Below, piece after piece: positions 38,701-48,471 of a DNA stretch of 64,000 nt. The DNA is from Vitis vinifera (taxonomy: Eukaryota > Streptophyta > Magnoliopsida > Vitales > Vitaceae): contig NC_081812.1 of assembly GCF_030704535.1 (NCBI RefSeq), forward strand, positions 18,795,501 through 18,859,500, read 5' to 3'. The notes beneath the pieces are model-generated. The model did no database searches. It was not told the DNA's origin and saw only the letters and a list, made by a program, of their open reading frames with translations. Both the position numbers and the translations under genes were made by a program. Every line of letters begins with the position of its first letter. Positions within the stretch are counted from its first letter, which is position 1.

Positions 38701-41700
38701 GGCTCTCTCTTCTGATCTTGCAGCTCAAAGAGCTATAAGAAAAGGGGAGTTAGAGGAGCTAATTTTAAGGGAAGAAATTCATTGGAAACAAAAAGCTAAG
38801 ATAAAATGGGTTAAGGAAGGGGATTGTAACTCAAAGCTGTTTCATAAAGTGGCTAATGGGAGACGTAACAAGAACTTCATCAAACTCTTGGAGAATGAAA
38901 GAGGTTTGGTGTTGGACAGTTCCGAGAGCATCACAGAGGAGATATTACTATATTTCAAAAAGCTCTACTCGTGTCCTCCTAGTGAGTCATGGAGAGTAGA
39001 AGGTATTGATTGGTCCCCTATTTCAGTAGAGAGTGCCTCTAGGTTGGATTCCCCTTTCGCCGAAGCAGAGATCTTTAATGCCATCTTTCAGTTAGATAGG
39101 GATAAGGCGCCGGGGCCTGATGGTTTCACCATAGCAGTATTTCAGGACTGTTGGGATGTGATCAAGGAAGACTTAGTGAGGGTGTTTGCAGAGTTTCACA
39201 ACAATGGGATTATTAATCAAAACACTAATGCTTCCTTCATAGTCCTTTTGCCTAAAAAGAGTCAGTCAAAGAAGATTTCGGATTTTAGACCTATCAGTCT
39301 GATCACTTGTCTATATAAGATAATAGCAAAAGTATTGTCAGGGCGTCTAAGAGGAGTTCTACAAGAGACCATCCACTCCACCCAAGGTGCTTTTGTACAA
39401 GGGAGACAAATTCTGGATGCAGTTCTTATAGCCAATGAGATTGTGGACGAGAAAAAGCGATCAGGGGAGGAGGGAGTTGTGTTCAAGATAGACTTTGAAA
39501 AGGCTTATGACCATGTGAAATGGGATTTCTTAGATCACGTGTTGGAGAAGAAGGGTTTTAGTTCTAAATGGAGGAGTTGGATGAGAGGTTGTCTGTCGTC
39601 GGTATCTTATGCTATTCTAGTGAACGGTAATGCTAAAGGATGGGTCAAGGCAGCTAGAGGTTTAAGACAAAGTGACTTTTTATCTCCTTTCTTATTCACT
39701 ATTGTTGCAGATGTGTTGAGTAGAATGCTATTGAAAGCTGAGGAAAGAAATTTGCTAGAGGGCTTCAGGGTAGGTAGAAATAGATGTAGGGTGACCCATC
39801 TGCAATTCGCAGATGATACTATCCTATTTGCTAGCCCTAGAGAGGAAGAATTGCAAACTCTTAAGAGTTTATTGTTAGTGTTTGGTCAAATCTCTGGGCT
39901 TAAGGTCAATCTTGACAAGAGTAATCTTTTTGGCATCAACCTTGATCAGAATCATCTTTCTAGGTTAGCGTTGCTGCTTGACTGCAAGGCGTCAGATTGG
40001 CCCATTCTTTATTTGGGTCTTCCTTTGGGAGGGAACCCAACTGCTTGTGGATTCTGGGATCCAGTGATTGAGAGAATCTCTAGGAGATTAGACGGATGGC
40101 AAAAGGCTTACTTATCTTTTGGTGGTAGGATAACTCTCCTACACTCTTGCCTTTCCCATATCCCAAGCTACTTCCTTTCTTTGTTTAAGATTCCAGTTTC
40201 AGTGGCTGCAAAAATCGAGAGGTTACAAAGGGACTTTCTATGGTCAGGGGTTGGGGAAGGTAAAAGAGATCATCTTGTTAGGTGGGAAGCAGTGTGCAAG
40301 CCGAGGATTATAGGGGGTTTGGGGATTGGGAAGATTACTTTAAGGAATCGAGCTCTTCTAGGGAAATGGTTGTGGAGGTTCCCTAGGGAGAGTACATCTC
40401 TTTGGCATCAAGTCATTCTTAGCATATACGGGACACTCAAATGGTTGGGATGCCAATACTATAGTCAGATGGTCACACCGCTGTCCTTGGAAGGCCATAG
40501 CACAAGGCTTTCAGGATTTTTCCAAGTATACTCGGTTTATCGTAGGAGATGGGGAAAGAATTCGCTTTTGGGAAGATTTGTGGTGGGGGGACCAAACTTT
40601 AAAAGACCAATATCCAAGACTATTTCGAGTAGTAATGGATAAAAATATTCCAATATCTTCAATCCTTGGTTCGTCTCACCCTTTCTCATGGAACTTTAAT
40701 TTCCGTCGTAATCTAACCGATTCTGAGATAGAAGATCTAGAGCGCCTCATGCACTCTCTAGATTGTATGAACTTATCCACTTCCGCTTCAGACGCGAGAT
40801 CATGGTCCTTATGTTCTTCAGGTTTGTTCACAGTCAAATCTTTCTTTACAGCCCTGTCCCAAATGCCTGATTCATCTCCATTTTTCCCCACTAAGTTTGT
40901 TTGGAAATCTCAAGTCCCTTTCAAAGTTAAGGCCTTTATCTGGCTTGTGGCACATAAGAAGGTGAATACCAATGACTTGCTACAATTGAGGAGACCCCAC
41001 AAAGCTATTAGCCCTGACATATGTAAGTTGTGTATGGAACAAGGAGAATCAGCAGATCATCTCTTCCTCCATTGTTTAGTTACGTTGGGGTTGTGGCACA
41101 GACTTTTTCAACTAGCCAAGATGGATTGGGTTCCTCCGAAAAGCATTTCAGACATGATGTTCATCAATTACAAAGGATTTGGCAAGTCCAAGAGAGGGGT
41201 AATTCTATGGCAAAACGCGAGTATAGCGTTAATCTGGGTTGTGTGGCGAGAAAGAAACGCTAGGATATTTGAGGACAAGGCTAGGAATGCAGGGAATCTT
41301 TGGGATTCCATTCATTTCCTTGCGTCCTTTTGGGCGTTTTGTTCAGCAGGTTTTAAGGGCACCCCCCTTAACGTACTACAACTTGATTGGCTATCAGTGT
41401 GTTGTTCAAATAGTTCCAATGGGACGGTCTAGTGTTTTGTTATTTTTTCATGTTGTTTAGTTTTCTTTTGGAGGGAGGATTTCTCATCCTCCTTTTGTAC
41501 TTCTTTTCTATCAATATATTCTTGTGTGGTTTCCTATCAAAAAAAAAAATACATGCAAAATGAGAATCCATCTTTTCAAATTTCAAACCATATCATATTA
41601 TCTCAAAATATTTTTTGATAAGCACTTCTAGATCAAAACTAGTACTAAGGTACGACTTTTAATGATATAGGTATTATCTTTAACTTGAATGGATAGTACC

Positions 41701-43837
41701 CATGATCAAGAGAGTGCATGAAATTTTAATTATTTTTAGAGGATTCCTCTTTTCCATTTTTTTTCCAAATGTCTCCACCAAAACACGATTTTCCCTTAAA
41801 GTATTAAGAAATAGTGTGTTTTCACATGCTAAATATATGTAAAATGGGGATCCATCTTTTCATATGTCAAAACATATCATGTCATTTCAAAATATATGAG
41901 GTACCACGTTTTAATGATAAAGGTACTACCTTTCACTTGAATAGGTACTACCTCTCATTGGAGAGTGTATGAGATTTAAATTATTTTGAAGGATTCCTGT
42001 TTTCCACTAAAACACACTATTCCCATAAAAGAACACCCTAGCCCCTCAAACAGCCCGTGCTACTAATTTATATCCCTGATCTTGATTTTTGGTTTTTCAA
42101 ATTTTTTTTTTTTTTATAACCGTGGATGTCTGGGCCAGCTTACGCGCACCTCGACTAATCCCACGGGGCCCTGAAGTTAACGACCGGGTAAACCTCCAAT
42201 GGCCCTGAGGGGACTCGAACTAGTGACCATTGGGGAGCAAACCCAAGGCTGGACCAACTAAGCTACCCCTCAGTAAGGGTTTCAAGATTGGGAAGGGTAA
42301 GGCCTCTTGAGACAGGCACAAGACATGGGACTAGGTGCATTTGTGGACCGTAAATCTAAACTCAGTTTTCACAGACTTTGCTTTTCCTTCAAAAAGAAGT
42401 CACTTATGATTTTATTTTTTATTTTGCTTTCCCTTTTAAAATAAACAAATATAAGTGGCGATCCCAACTTTTTTGAAAATCGGTTATTCACAAATAAAAA
42501 GTAGATCTCATCATCAAGTGGGAAAACATATGAAAAATACGGTCCACAACAGAACTTTGCAAAAAGGGAAGTCCTTCATTCATTTACAAGATCTTGTTCA
42601 AAGCTTTAACCAGAGAAAGTGCCCCCTTAGGTTTTGTAGATAAAAGGCAAATCTTAAACTACAGATGTCAACATATATCATTTTTCAAAGTAATAAATGA
42701 AAAATGAAAAAAAATGCAAAACTAGCACAAAACAGAAAAATGAAAAACAAAAAAGAAAGATAAATCCCACGACTGGGTACTGACTTGGGTAGCAGGGGAC
42801 TGGTTATTTACAGTGGATTGGGGTCTGAGAGATGATTGGACAGGCCTCTGTTGATGGTGTGCTGAAATCCCCCCTGGCCGCATTTGAGAACCCGAGCCCA
42901 GTGTTCCCATCATTCCCATACCTTGACTTCCTTGAATAGATGGCCTTACCTAACATTTCAAACAATAAACAGAAAGTCGACTTCAGAAATCCCTAGATTA
43001 GCAACATTAATAACTGTATCATAACTAAAAAGGTGGAAGGAAAAAACAAAATCCTGTTCGTTCCCGGGATTTCCAGGAAAATGAAGAAATACAGAAATCG
43101 TAATTTGGAAGCCTATCTAGGCCCCATAAGAGTGACGATTTCAACTTCAAACTCAGTTGAGTTGATTTTGCTCATCTGTAGGAATTTAAAACAGTAGATT
43201 ATGGTTTTCAGATTTATTTATTTCTTCCTCTGGTTTCTCAGAGCCCAAACAGACCTAAAGAAGCCAAAAACCGCACCTGGGACGTGTTGGTGTTGGCAAC
43301 CGATTCGGGCACATTGACAGCGCTCCGACCCAACCCGCCGTATTGCTGGCCGAACGTTGGCGGGTTGAGAGACGAAAATGGAGTGGGTTGCCCAGCAGGA
43401 ACACCAATGGCAATCCCACCCCGTTGCGACGGAGGTGCAGAAACGGCGGAAGAAGAGGTCGATGTAGACAATGACGGAGTCGAAGAGGATGATGAAGAGG
43501 ACGAGAGATTGGACGAAAAGTGCTGAAAGTGTGATTGCTGTTGCCATGGTCTGTGGACCGGAGGCCTGGTTTGAGAGTTTTGAAGAGACTGCTGTTGTTG
43601 TGGCTGAGGGTTAACCGAGACCGGAGGTTTGGGAGTAGAACTAGGGTTAATGTTATGATTAGGACTGGGGATGGGGGTAGTAGGGTTGGGGTTAGGGTTA
43701 GGGTTAGAATTAGGGTTAGGGTTTGGGGAAGATGGGATTGTTGAAGAAGGTGGAGGGACTGAGGATGGAGGTGGGAGAGTGGAGGGTGGTTGTGGAGCCT
43801 CACTGGGCTGTGCAGTGCTTGATGTTTGCTGTTCCAT
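26723..43837 (-). CDS. TAF12: Transcription initiation factor TFIID subunit 12 (TAF12), eight exons
   Basis: A 548-residue protein encoded by exons 43277-43837, 42785-42949, 33208-33729, 32450-32524, 27450-27528, 27288-27352, 27104-27139 and 26723-26866, all on the minus strand with GT-AG junctions and matching phases. Residues 1-416 are low-complexity: Pro/Ser/Asn-rich in exon 1, with Asn-Pro repeats, then Gln/His/Pro-rich in exon 3. The TAF12 histone fold starts at about residue 405 ([11 protein letters not shown]) and runs through [18 protein letters not shown] and [10 protein letters not shown] to the conserved end [14 protein letters not shown] Lys/Ser-rich tail follows. Known role: TAF12 pairs with TAF4 through the histone fold in TFIID and is also found in SAGA; the Arabidopsis paralogue TAF12b (EER4) affects ethylene responses. 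Intron 2 (9.1 kb) and intron 4 (4.9 kb) are filled with retroelements listed separately. All exons are open, so the gene is probably functional. Choice between TAF12 and TAF12b is uncertain. Confidence 0.93.
27624..30424 (-). mobile_element. 5'-truncated LINE in TAF12 intron 4, with 16-bp target-site duplication
   Basis: The element proper is 27640-30408 and is read on the minus strand, the same sense as TAF12. It is bounded by identical copies of TCTGCAGCAAGATATT at 27624-27639 and 30409-30424. The minus-strand reading starts inside the endonuclease (AYGPV, EDFN), continues through reverse transcriptase (LFVDDTLVF near 28720, catalytic FxDD form) and ends with the zinc-binding reverse-transcriptase domain (about 27886-28356), then an A-rich tail. 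Several frameshifts and stops break the frame into seven or more pieces, so it is dead. Length of 2.8 kb against about 6.4 kb for the full copy nearby shows 5' truncation, the usual result of incomplete target-primed reverse transcription. Confidence 0.93.
30690..32180 (+). mobile_element. Degenerate 5'-truncated LINE fragment in TAF12 intron 4
   Basis: Plus-strand frames resemble the end of a LINE reverse transcriptase: a [12 protein letters not shown] block and LEKSEFIP near 30700-30770, then [12 protein letters not shown] near 30830-30860. The zinc-binding domain follows at about 31600-31950, with a [19 protein letters not shown] stretch. Stops and frameshifts are frequent. The 3' end is near 32180 after a short A-rich run. 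No clear target-site duplication was found, so both edges are approximate. It lies opposite in orientation to the neighbouring LINE at 27640-30408. Confidence 0.82.
31389..31446 (-). mobile_element. Micro-insertion: LINE tail flanked by an 18-bp duplication
   Basis: The 18-base sequence TTGAGGAGCGAAGATTTT occurs at 31389-31406 and 31429-31446. Between the copies are only a T run and CTTGATAAGTA. Reverse-complemented, that is TACTTATCAAG plus poly(A), which matches the TATCA-An ends of the LINEs in this window. It looks like an extremely truncated LINE insertion into the older LINE fragment. The exact split between T run and duplication is ambiguous. Confidence 0.7.
34020..34600 (-). mobile_element. 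LINE 3' fragments in TAF12 intron 2
   Basis: Bases 34020-34140 on the minus strand contain a short SILPWSQ-type piece like the start of the zinc-binding domain of the neighbouring LINEs. At about 34147-34170 a TACCTATCAAAAG end on the minus strand marks a LINE 3' terminus, and 34170-34600 carries the matching 3' untranslated-type sequence. These are probably two overlapping or nested fragments. No clean duplication was seen. Confidence 0.6.
34780..34871. mobile_element. Small MITE-like repeat with short terminal inverted repeats
   Basis: A 92-base segment begins AAGGCACACCT and ends AGATGTGCCTTT; the end, reverse-complemented, is AAAGGCACATCT. Inside is a self-complementary GCCTAGG/CCTAGGC pair. 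The AGGC-rich palindromic form is common in plant genomes as a very small DNA-transposon derivative. The family is not identified. Confidence 0.5.
35206..37703 (+). pseudogene. LINE ORF1 (nucleic-acid-binding protein), one frameshift
   Basis: The first frame is open from 35089 (Met at 35206 is a likely start) to a stop at 36121-36123. Coding then continues in another frame from about 36115 to 37703. The break falls in a T run at 36110-36117, and the protein sense resumes directly with [14 protein letters not shown], so it is a single-base indel. The N-terminal part (about 300 residues) resembles the plant LINE ORF1 domain often labelled DUF4283, with a GLPFHLWSE motif near 36020. The C-terminal part is a long Ser/Gly/Arg-rich low-complexity tail. 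ORF1 proteins coat the element's RNA. I did not see a clear CCHC zinc knuckle. The product is probably not made intact from this copy. Confidence 0.85.
37751..41432 (+). pseudogene. LINE ORF2: endonuclease, reverse transcriptase and zinc-binding domain, one frameshift
   Basis: The first frame (37751-40642) gives 963 residues. The APE-type endonuclease is at residues 1-230: WNIRGLG at 6-12, Glu36 in QETK, GGDFN at 138-142, and SNH at 222-224 where the family has SDH. Reverse transcriptase covers about 480-745, with FADD at 686-689. The family's GLRQGDPLSPFL block reads [12 protein letters not shown]. Near 40430 the sense shifts frame: the usual [12 protein letters not shown] block and the zinc-binding domain ([25 protein letters not shown]) continue in the other frame to 41432. 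ORF2 nicks DNA and copies the RNA at the nick. With the frameshift and the Asp-to-Asn change in the endonuclease, this copy is probably inactive now. Confidence 0.93.
41565..42050. repeat. Diverged tandem duplication around the LINE insertion site
   Basis: Unit 1 begins upstream of the LINE at about 35047 (GTGTGTTTTCA), is interrupted by it, and resumes at 41565-41810. Unit 2 is 41812-42050. Shared blocks include ATCCATCTTTTC, ATATCAT, TTTTAATGATA, ACTTGAAT and AGGATTCCT. The two units differ by many substitutions and small gaps, so the duplication is much older than the LINE. No coding potential is seen. Confidence 0.75.
42103..42276 (-). mobile_element. tRNA-derived SINE in TAF12 intron 2
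   Basis: On the minus strand this about 174-base unit starts near 42276 and ends in an A run at 42103-42117. It has a perfect RNA polymerase III box A, TAGCTTAGTTGG (plus positions 42254-42265, consensus TRGYNNANNNGG). Box B, GTTCGAGTC (42212-42220, consensus GWTCRANNC), is also perfect, at normal tRNA-like spacing. It is read in the same direction as TAF12. SINEs borrow LINE reverse transcriptase, and LINEs are abundant here. Exact target-site duplications are not clear. Confidence 0.85.
43681..43724 (-). repeat. Telomere-like TTAGGG repeats inside TAF12 coding exon 1
   Basis: The plus strand carries several TTAGGG/TTGGGG hexamers with one TTAGAA variant. On the coding strand these are CCTAAC units read as alternating Asn-Pro codons. 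The unit is a hexamer, unlike the seven-base plant telomere TTTAGGG, which fits selection or slippage on a two-codon repeat better than a telomere insertion. One AAACCCTAA telo-box falls within it. Confidence 0.75.
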
Positions 43838-46489
43838 GGAGGCTCTGTGGCATTAGGATGCCTCTCCTCTGTCGCTATATGTACTGGAAGCTAGATGGAT
43901 TTGAAGTCGAGCCGCAAAGAATAAATTTAAAATTTCCCTATTGAGATCAACGACGTCGTTTTCAAGAACGGAATGCGGAGAGGAAGAAACGAAGAAACCG
44001 AATCAAGATCGTAAAGCCAGCTGACGGAGAAACCTAACTCCCATATTCTTCAATACCTGTGTCGAACTCAGAATTTGAGGACAACGGATTTTCTTATTCT
44101 GGATTCAGAATTCAGAAAATTCCTTTTATATTTTTAGTCTACATAACATAATAATATAATTTTAAAAATTATTCTCAAAATGTTTTCAAACAGAATCTAA
44201 TTAATCATCCCGCATTCCTGTTACAAACAAATCCCCTTTCCTTAGCGTAGACTTTGTGAATTTTCAACATTTTTGTTCTTGCATACAATAGAAATGGGCC
44301 CGAATGGCTGAGCAGTTGATCTTAGGCCAGTGTCTGCTGGGCCGGTGGCAATTGGGCTTGGTTAGGTTAGAGAAGGCTTGAATTTTCCTTGAGTTGCTAG
44401 AATAAGGCCGAAATATGGGGATTTTGACAATTTGGGAAGTCCTGTGGCCACCCTTGACATCTGGGGAAAGACGATCACGGATTGTGATATGTCAGGGGCC
44501 TCCAATTCATAATGCCAAAGTCAACAATTGTGACTTGTGAGGACATAAATCCCAGCTTCATTGTCACGATACACGGATTGAGACCCTGGGCTTCCCTGTG
44601 TTCTCTCAATTATTGCCGAAATTTGTTATGCAATGTCGTCCTCAGTCATTCATCCTAGCAGACATCACGTCTTTGTCTCATACATCTACACTGTCGAAAT
44701 AATCCAATCCAACAAATCCAACATACGTTGTTCCCTTCCCTAGTCTTTTTTGTTCAGATCAGTTATAACATTGAATATAAAATTACCTAAAAGGCCCAAT
44801 CCAATGCCCCTCCCATGCATTCTATTACTTAAGACTTTAATTTCAGTTAAATCTAAATAGAAATGAATGTTATTAAGCATTTAAGTTTTTTTTTTTTTTG
44901 CATTAGCCTCTAAATGATGTTAAGTATGAAGTTTTTTATTTTTTTAATGTCTTAATATTGTTAAGTATTAAATTCATTTATCATTAAATGTTAAAAATAT
45001 CTATAAAATTAATTATTAGAATTATTTTTAATTTTAGTTTTAAAACTAATAATTTAAAAAAAGTATTTTAATATATTTTATATCCCAAAATACAGAAATT
45101 TTATTACTATAATAAAAAAATTACAATGATTAAGTATTTAATTAGTTAATAATAGTATTGTTTATGTCATTTTTTGATAAAGGATTTACAAAACTTTAAG
45201 AAATTTAATTTGGTTAAAAATTAGATGATGGTTATATGGTAAAAATATTAGCCCCATATGATAGAACTTCCATTTTAAAATGTCGTGGATTTATTTTAGA
45301 TAAATTTTTCGTTCAAAGTAAGTGATTTTTATGTTATTTATTTTATTTTTTAATAAAAAAAATTTATTGATAAAAATAAATAAATAAATCTAATTTTTCT
45401 TAAGAAACAATAGTAAAATAGACAATATATATATATATATTTGAGGTATATTCATAACTTTATTAATTTATAGCAAAATCATTTTTCTTTTTTGTCAATT
45501 TCACTGAGATTTTCAAAAGTAAATTTGATTTTTTTTTTAATATGAATATTTGATTTTGAGTATTAATAGACTTACATATGTAGAAAGGGAGAAAGGAAAA
45601 AGAATGATATAATTGATAACTGTATTTAAAAATAATTTTATATTTTAAAAAATTTGAAAAATGTGTTTTGCTAATTTGAAAAAAAAAAATATTTTCTATT
45701 ATTAAGAATATAAAATATGATGTTTTCAAAAAAAACATATTTTAATTATTTTTTTATAATTATTCTAAAAAATAATTATATAAATATATGTAATGATTAA
45801 AAATAAAATTTTAAACATAAAAATATATTAAAAATATTTCAGATTTCAAACAAAATTTTCTTTTACAAAGCATTATTAACAACTACCAAACAATAACTTT
45901 TTTGGGGTGGGGGTGTTTGGAGATAAAATTATAATGGCTCAAACTTGACCTAGGTGGACTTTCCATTGTGTTAAATGCTCGATCGTATTCGTATATACTA
46001 CTAACTATTTGTTCACGTTAAGGCTAATTACTTAACTAGATTTAGTTTAAGTTTCCCAAACTCAGACTTGAATGATTATCTTTCAGTCAATAAATTGAAA
46101 AAAGTATAAGCAAGACTCAAAAGAGGAGAGAGGACTATTTGACAACATACATTCTTATAAAATCCCTAAAATGACGGAGATTATTCAAATGACTACTTGA
46201 TAATATACTTTCTTTCCATATTCCTACAACAACGGAGATTATTCACGTTTAGGAATATATTAATTTATGTGAAACTCCCCTGTTTTAAAAGCTTATCATT
46301 TAATATATTCCTACAAACACCATTTTCATGATTCCATGCTCCGATCAAGAGCATTGTCGAAAGCCTTTTTAAAAGCTTAGAAAAGTATTTTTATTTTTTT
46401 AATTATGATTTTTTTTATTAAAAAAAAAAAACTTTTAGAGTAGCTTGAATTAAAGGGAGGTGGAAAAAAAAAAAAAAAAAAACTCAAAC

Positions 46490-46830
46490 TTGTGTGTGAA
46501 GTGGTGGCCTTTCTACCATGAGCGTCACCATGTATGCGATAGGTGATTCCATCATAGTGTTTGTAATTGTACGATAAGAATATAGGCCCTCCAGTCAAGC
46601 ACAAGTCTCCTCCTCTGGGGTCGTTGTCCTCCCAAATTGACCGGCTTGGCCACTACACCACTTTATCTTTTGATCTGGAAAGGACTTGTACAGTTGTACT
46701 ACATGGCGTGGGTTCATTTTCAAGCCATACATTCTATTGGTTTTCGTCATCTAGGGTTTGAAAACTATACCTGCGTTCCCATTGATGTGCCGTTGAAGGG
46801 TGAGCCAGTGGACCTATCGTAGTGCCATTT
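46490..46830 (-). pseudogene. Unidentified coding-like fragment
   Basis: On the minus strand a frame with balanced amino-acid use, including IWEDNDPRGGD, then SYNYKHYDGITYRIHGDAHG, stands out from the AT-rich surroundings. Upstream it is broken by stops, and no donor or start codon is convincing. I cannot name a family. It may be a piece of an old transposon or a host gene fragment. Confidence 0.25.
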
Positions 46831-48433
46831 ATCCTAGTCATTTTCACCTCCCCTGAATCTTGATGTTTTTGAGGCATCAAATTGCTGAGTGGATGGCTCA
46901 CCGGCTCCACTTTATCCTTGTGTAAGGATTTTAAAAAAAAAAAAAAAATTGTAGCAAGTTTTAGAAAAATATTTATTAAAACACAGTATTTTTAAAATTA
47001 TTTTCAAATATATTGTTGGAGTTGCATTAAGGTGTCCAAACGAGTTTATCAAACCCGACCTAATAAATAAGAAAAAAATTTGAGAGTTTTTAAACCAAAA
47101 CTATCTCGGAATTGTCATTATTTTGTTTTCTTTTAAAAAAAATTATTTTTATGTGAGACTCAAAACTCTTGTATTGTGAATATATATATTATTATTCAAT
47201 TCATGACTTAATATGAGAAAATTGATCAATTAAATAATTAATGGAGATTTTTAGTCATTTCAAAAAGTAACTAAAAGTTGATTTTTAAAATGATAATTTT
47301 TGTATTTAAATTATTTTTGTTTGAAATAATAATTAAAAATTGATGTCATAATTTATAACCAGCCAATACCCTAAATGACCGGTTGGTGATAAAAGAGAAA
47401 AATAGTTTTAAAAATATCATATTTAAAAAAATACTTTTTTGAAATATTTTTTTATTTCAAAAATCACAGTAGAATTAGGGTTAAGCCCCTGAGTTGGGCG
47501 GGGCTTAAATATAAAACCCATAGAGAGTAAAATTAATAAATTCATTCTAATAAAAATAAAAAAACATTTTTTTTTTCACATGATGGTGTAATTAATCGTC
47601 ATCCTTATGAAATTGGGTGCCGGAGATTAAAATGGATGGTGATTCGGTGAAAGATGGTTACTATTTAGTATTCTTCAGATAAAGGATTCCTCCACTTTGA
47701 CGTTTTGTCATTGGTTAGTGGTTACTGGTTACATTTGCTTGGAAATGCAGGCACAAATATTTGAAAGCTTGAGGACGTCAGCCCTAATATAAACAAACCA
47801 GAGCTGAATTGTTTTGACCAGGATAAAAATGTTTGTCTCGACCCAAAAGGAAAGAGGAGGATTCAAGTTTCAACCATTTATTAAATGATTTTCAAATCTT
47901 CTTCAACTAATAGTAGGGAGGTTTTAAAGGTTTTTCTTAAAGATGCAATGGGCGGTTATTTTTTCAAATACCTACCCTGTCATATCTTTAACGAGATAGT
48001 TTGAGATTCAAATATAAGGGTTAGGGGTGGGTTTTTTATTAATTTAAAAATTGAGACGGTTCGGTATTACTTGATTATATATAAAATTAATTTAATTTAA
48101 TTTAAAAATATATTTATTTTAATATATAATTAAAATAATTAAAAATTTTCAAAAAAAAAATTAAATAAAACAGATTTAAAATTTAAATAAATGGACTAGG
48201 AATATAATTGAGTTTTTTTTTTAAATTTGAAACAGATTTAAATATCGTCTTTGTCTTATTTTATTTCATTTAACTTTTTTAATGGGATGTGAATAAAAAT
48301 TAAATTATTAAATTATTTTGAATAATATTAGAATGAAGGTAATTCATCGTAAACTCATCTGGTTCTTCTTTTATAAAATTAAAAAATAAAAGTATGTACA
48401 GTTTATAATAATTCTATTTTTTAAATAAAATGG

Positions 48434-48435
<2 letters not shown>

Positions 48436-48467
<32 letters not shown>
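48436..48467. repeat. (AT)16 microsatellite
   Basis: A 32-base AT dinucleotide run in intergenic DNA, with a similar shorter TA run of about 19 bases at 52263-52281. Confidence 0.93.

Positions 48468-48471
<4 letters not shown>

Larger units (their letters stand above)
35078..41564 (+). mobile_element. Nearly full-length L1-type LINE in TAF12 intron 2, antisense to the gene
   Basis: The element proper is 35094-41548 (6.46 kb). It is flanked by identical copies of ATACATGCAAAATGAG at 35078-35093 and 41549-41564, and ends in a poly(A) run preceded by CCTATC. It carries ORF1 and ORF2 in the usual plant LINE order, each with one reading-frame break. The perfect 16-base duplication and the long open frames show a recent insertion compared with the other LINEs here. 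Its poly(A) lies on the strand opposite to TAF12 transcription, so its own signals should not end TAF12 transcripts. It sits inside the first unit of a diverged tandem duplication. Confidence 0.96.

Noticed and set aside
42103..42276. A genuine tRNA gene
   Set aside because: Boxes A and B are perfect, but no cloverleaf acceptor stem pairs, and the unit continues 80 bases beyond box B into a poly(A) tail, as in a SINE.
43681..43724. Interstitial plant telomere
   Set aside because: The unit is six bases, in phase with Asn-Pro codons, and not the plant seven-base TTTAGGG.
43284..43944. Plus-strand frames over TAF12 exon 1, including a Gly/Val/Arg repeat protein
   Set aside because: They are produced by reading the Pro/Asn/Ser-rich exon on the other strand.
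46460..46480. Poly(A) run as the tail of a retroelement
   Set aside because: No retroelement sequence lies upstream on either strand and no flanking duplication was found.
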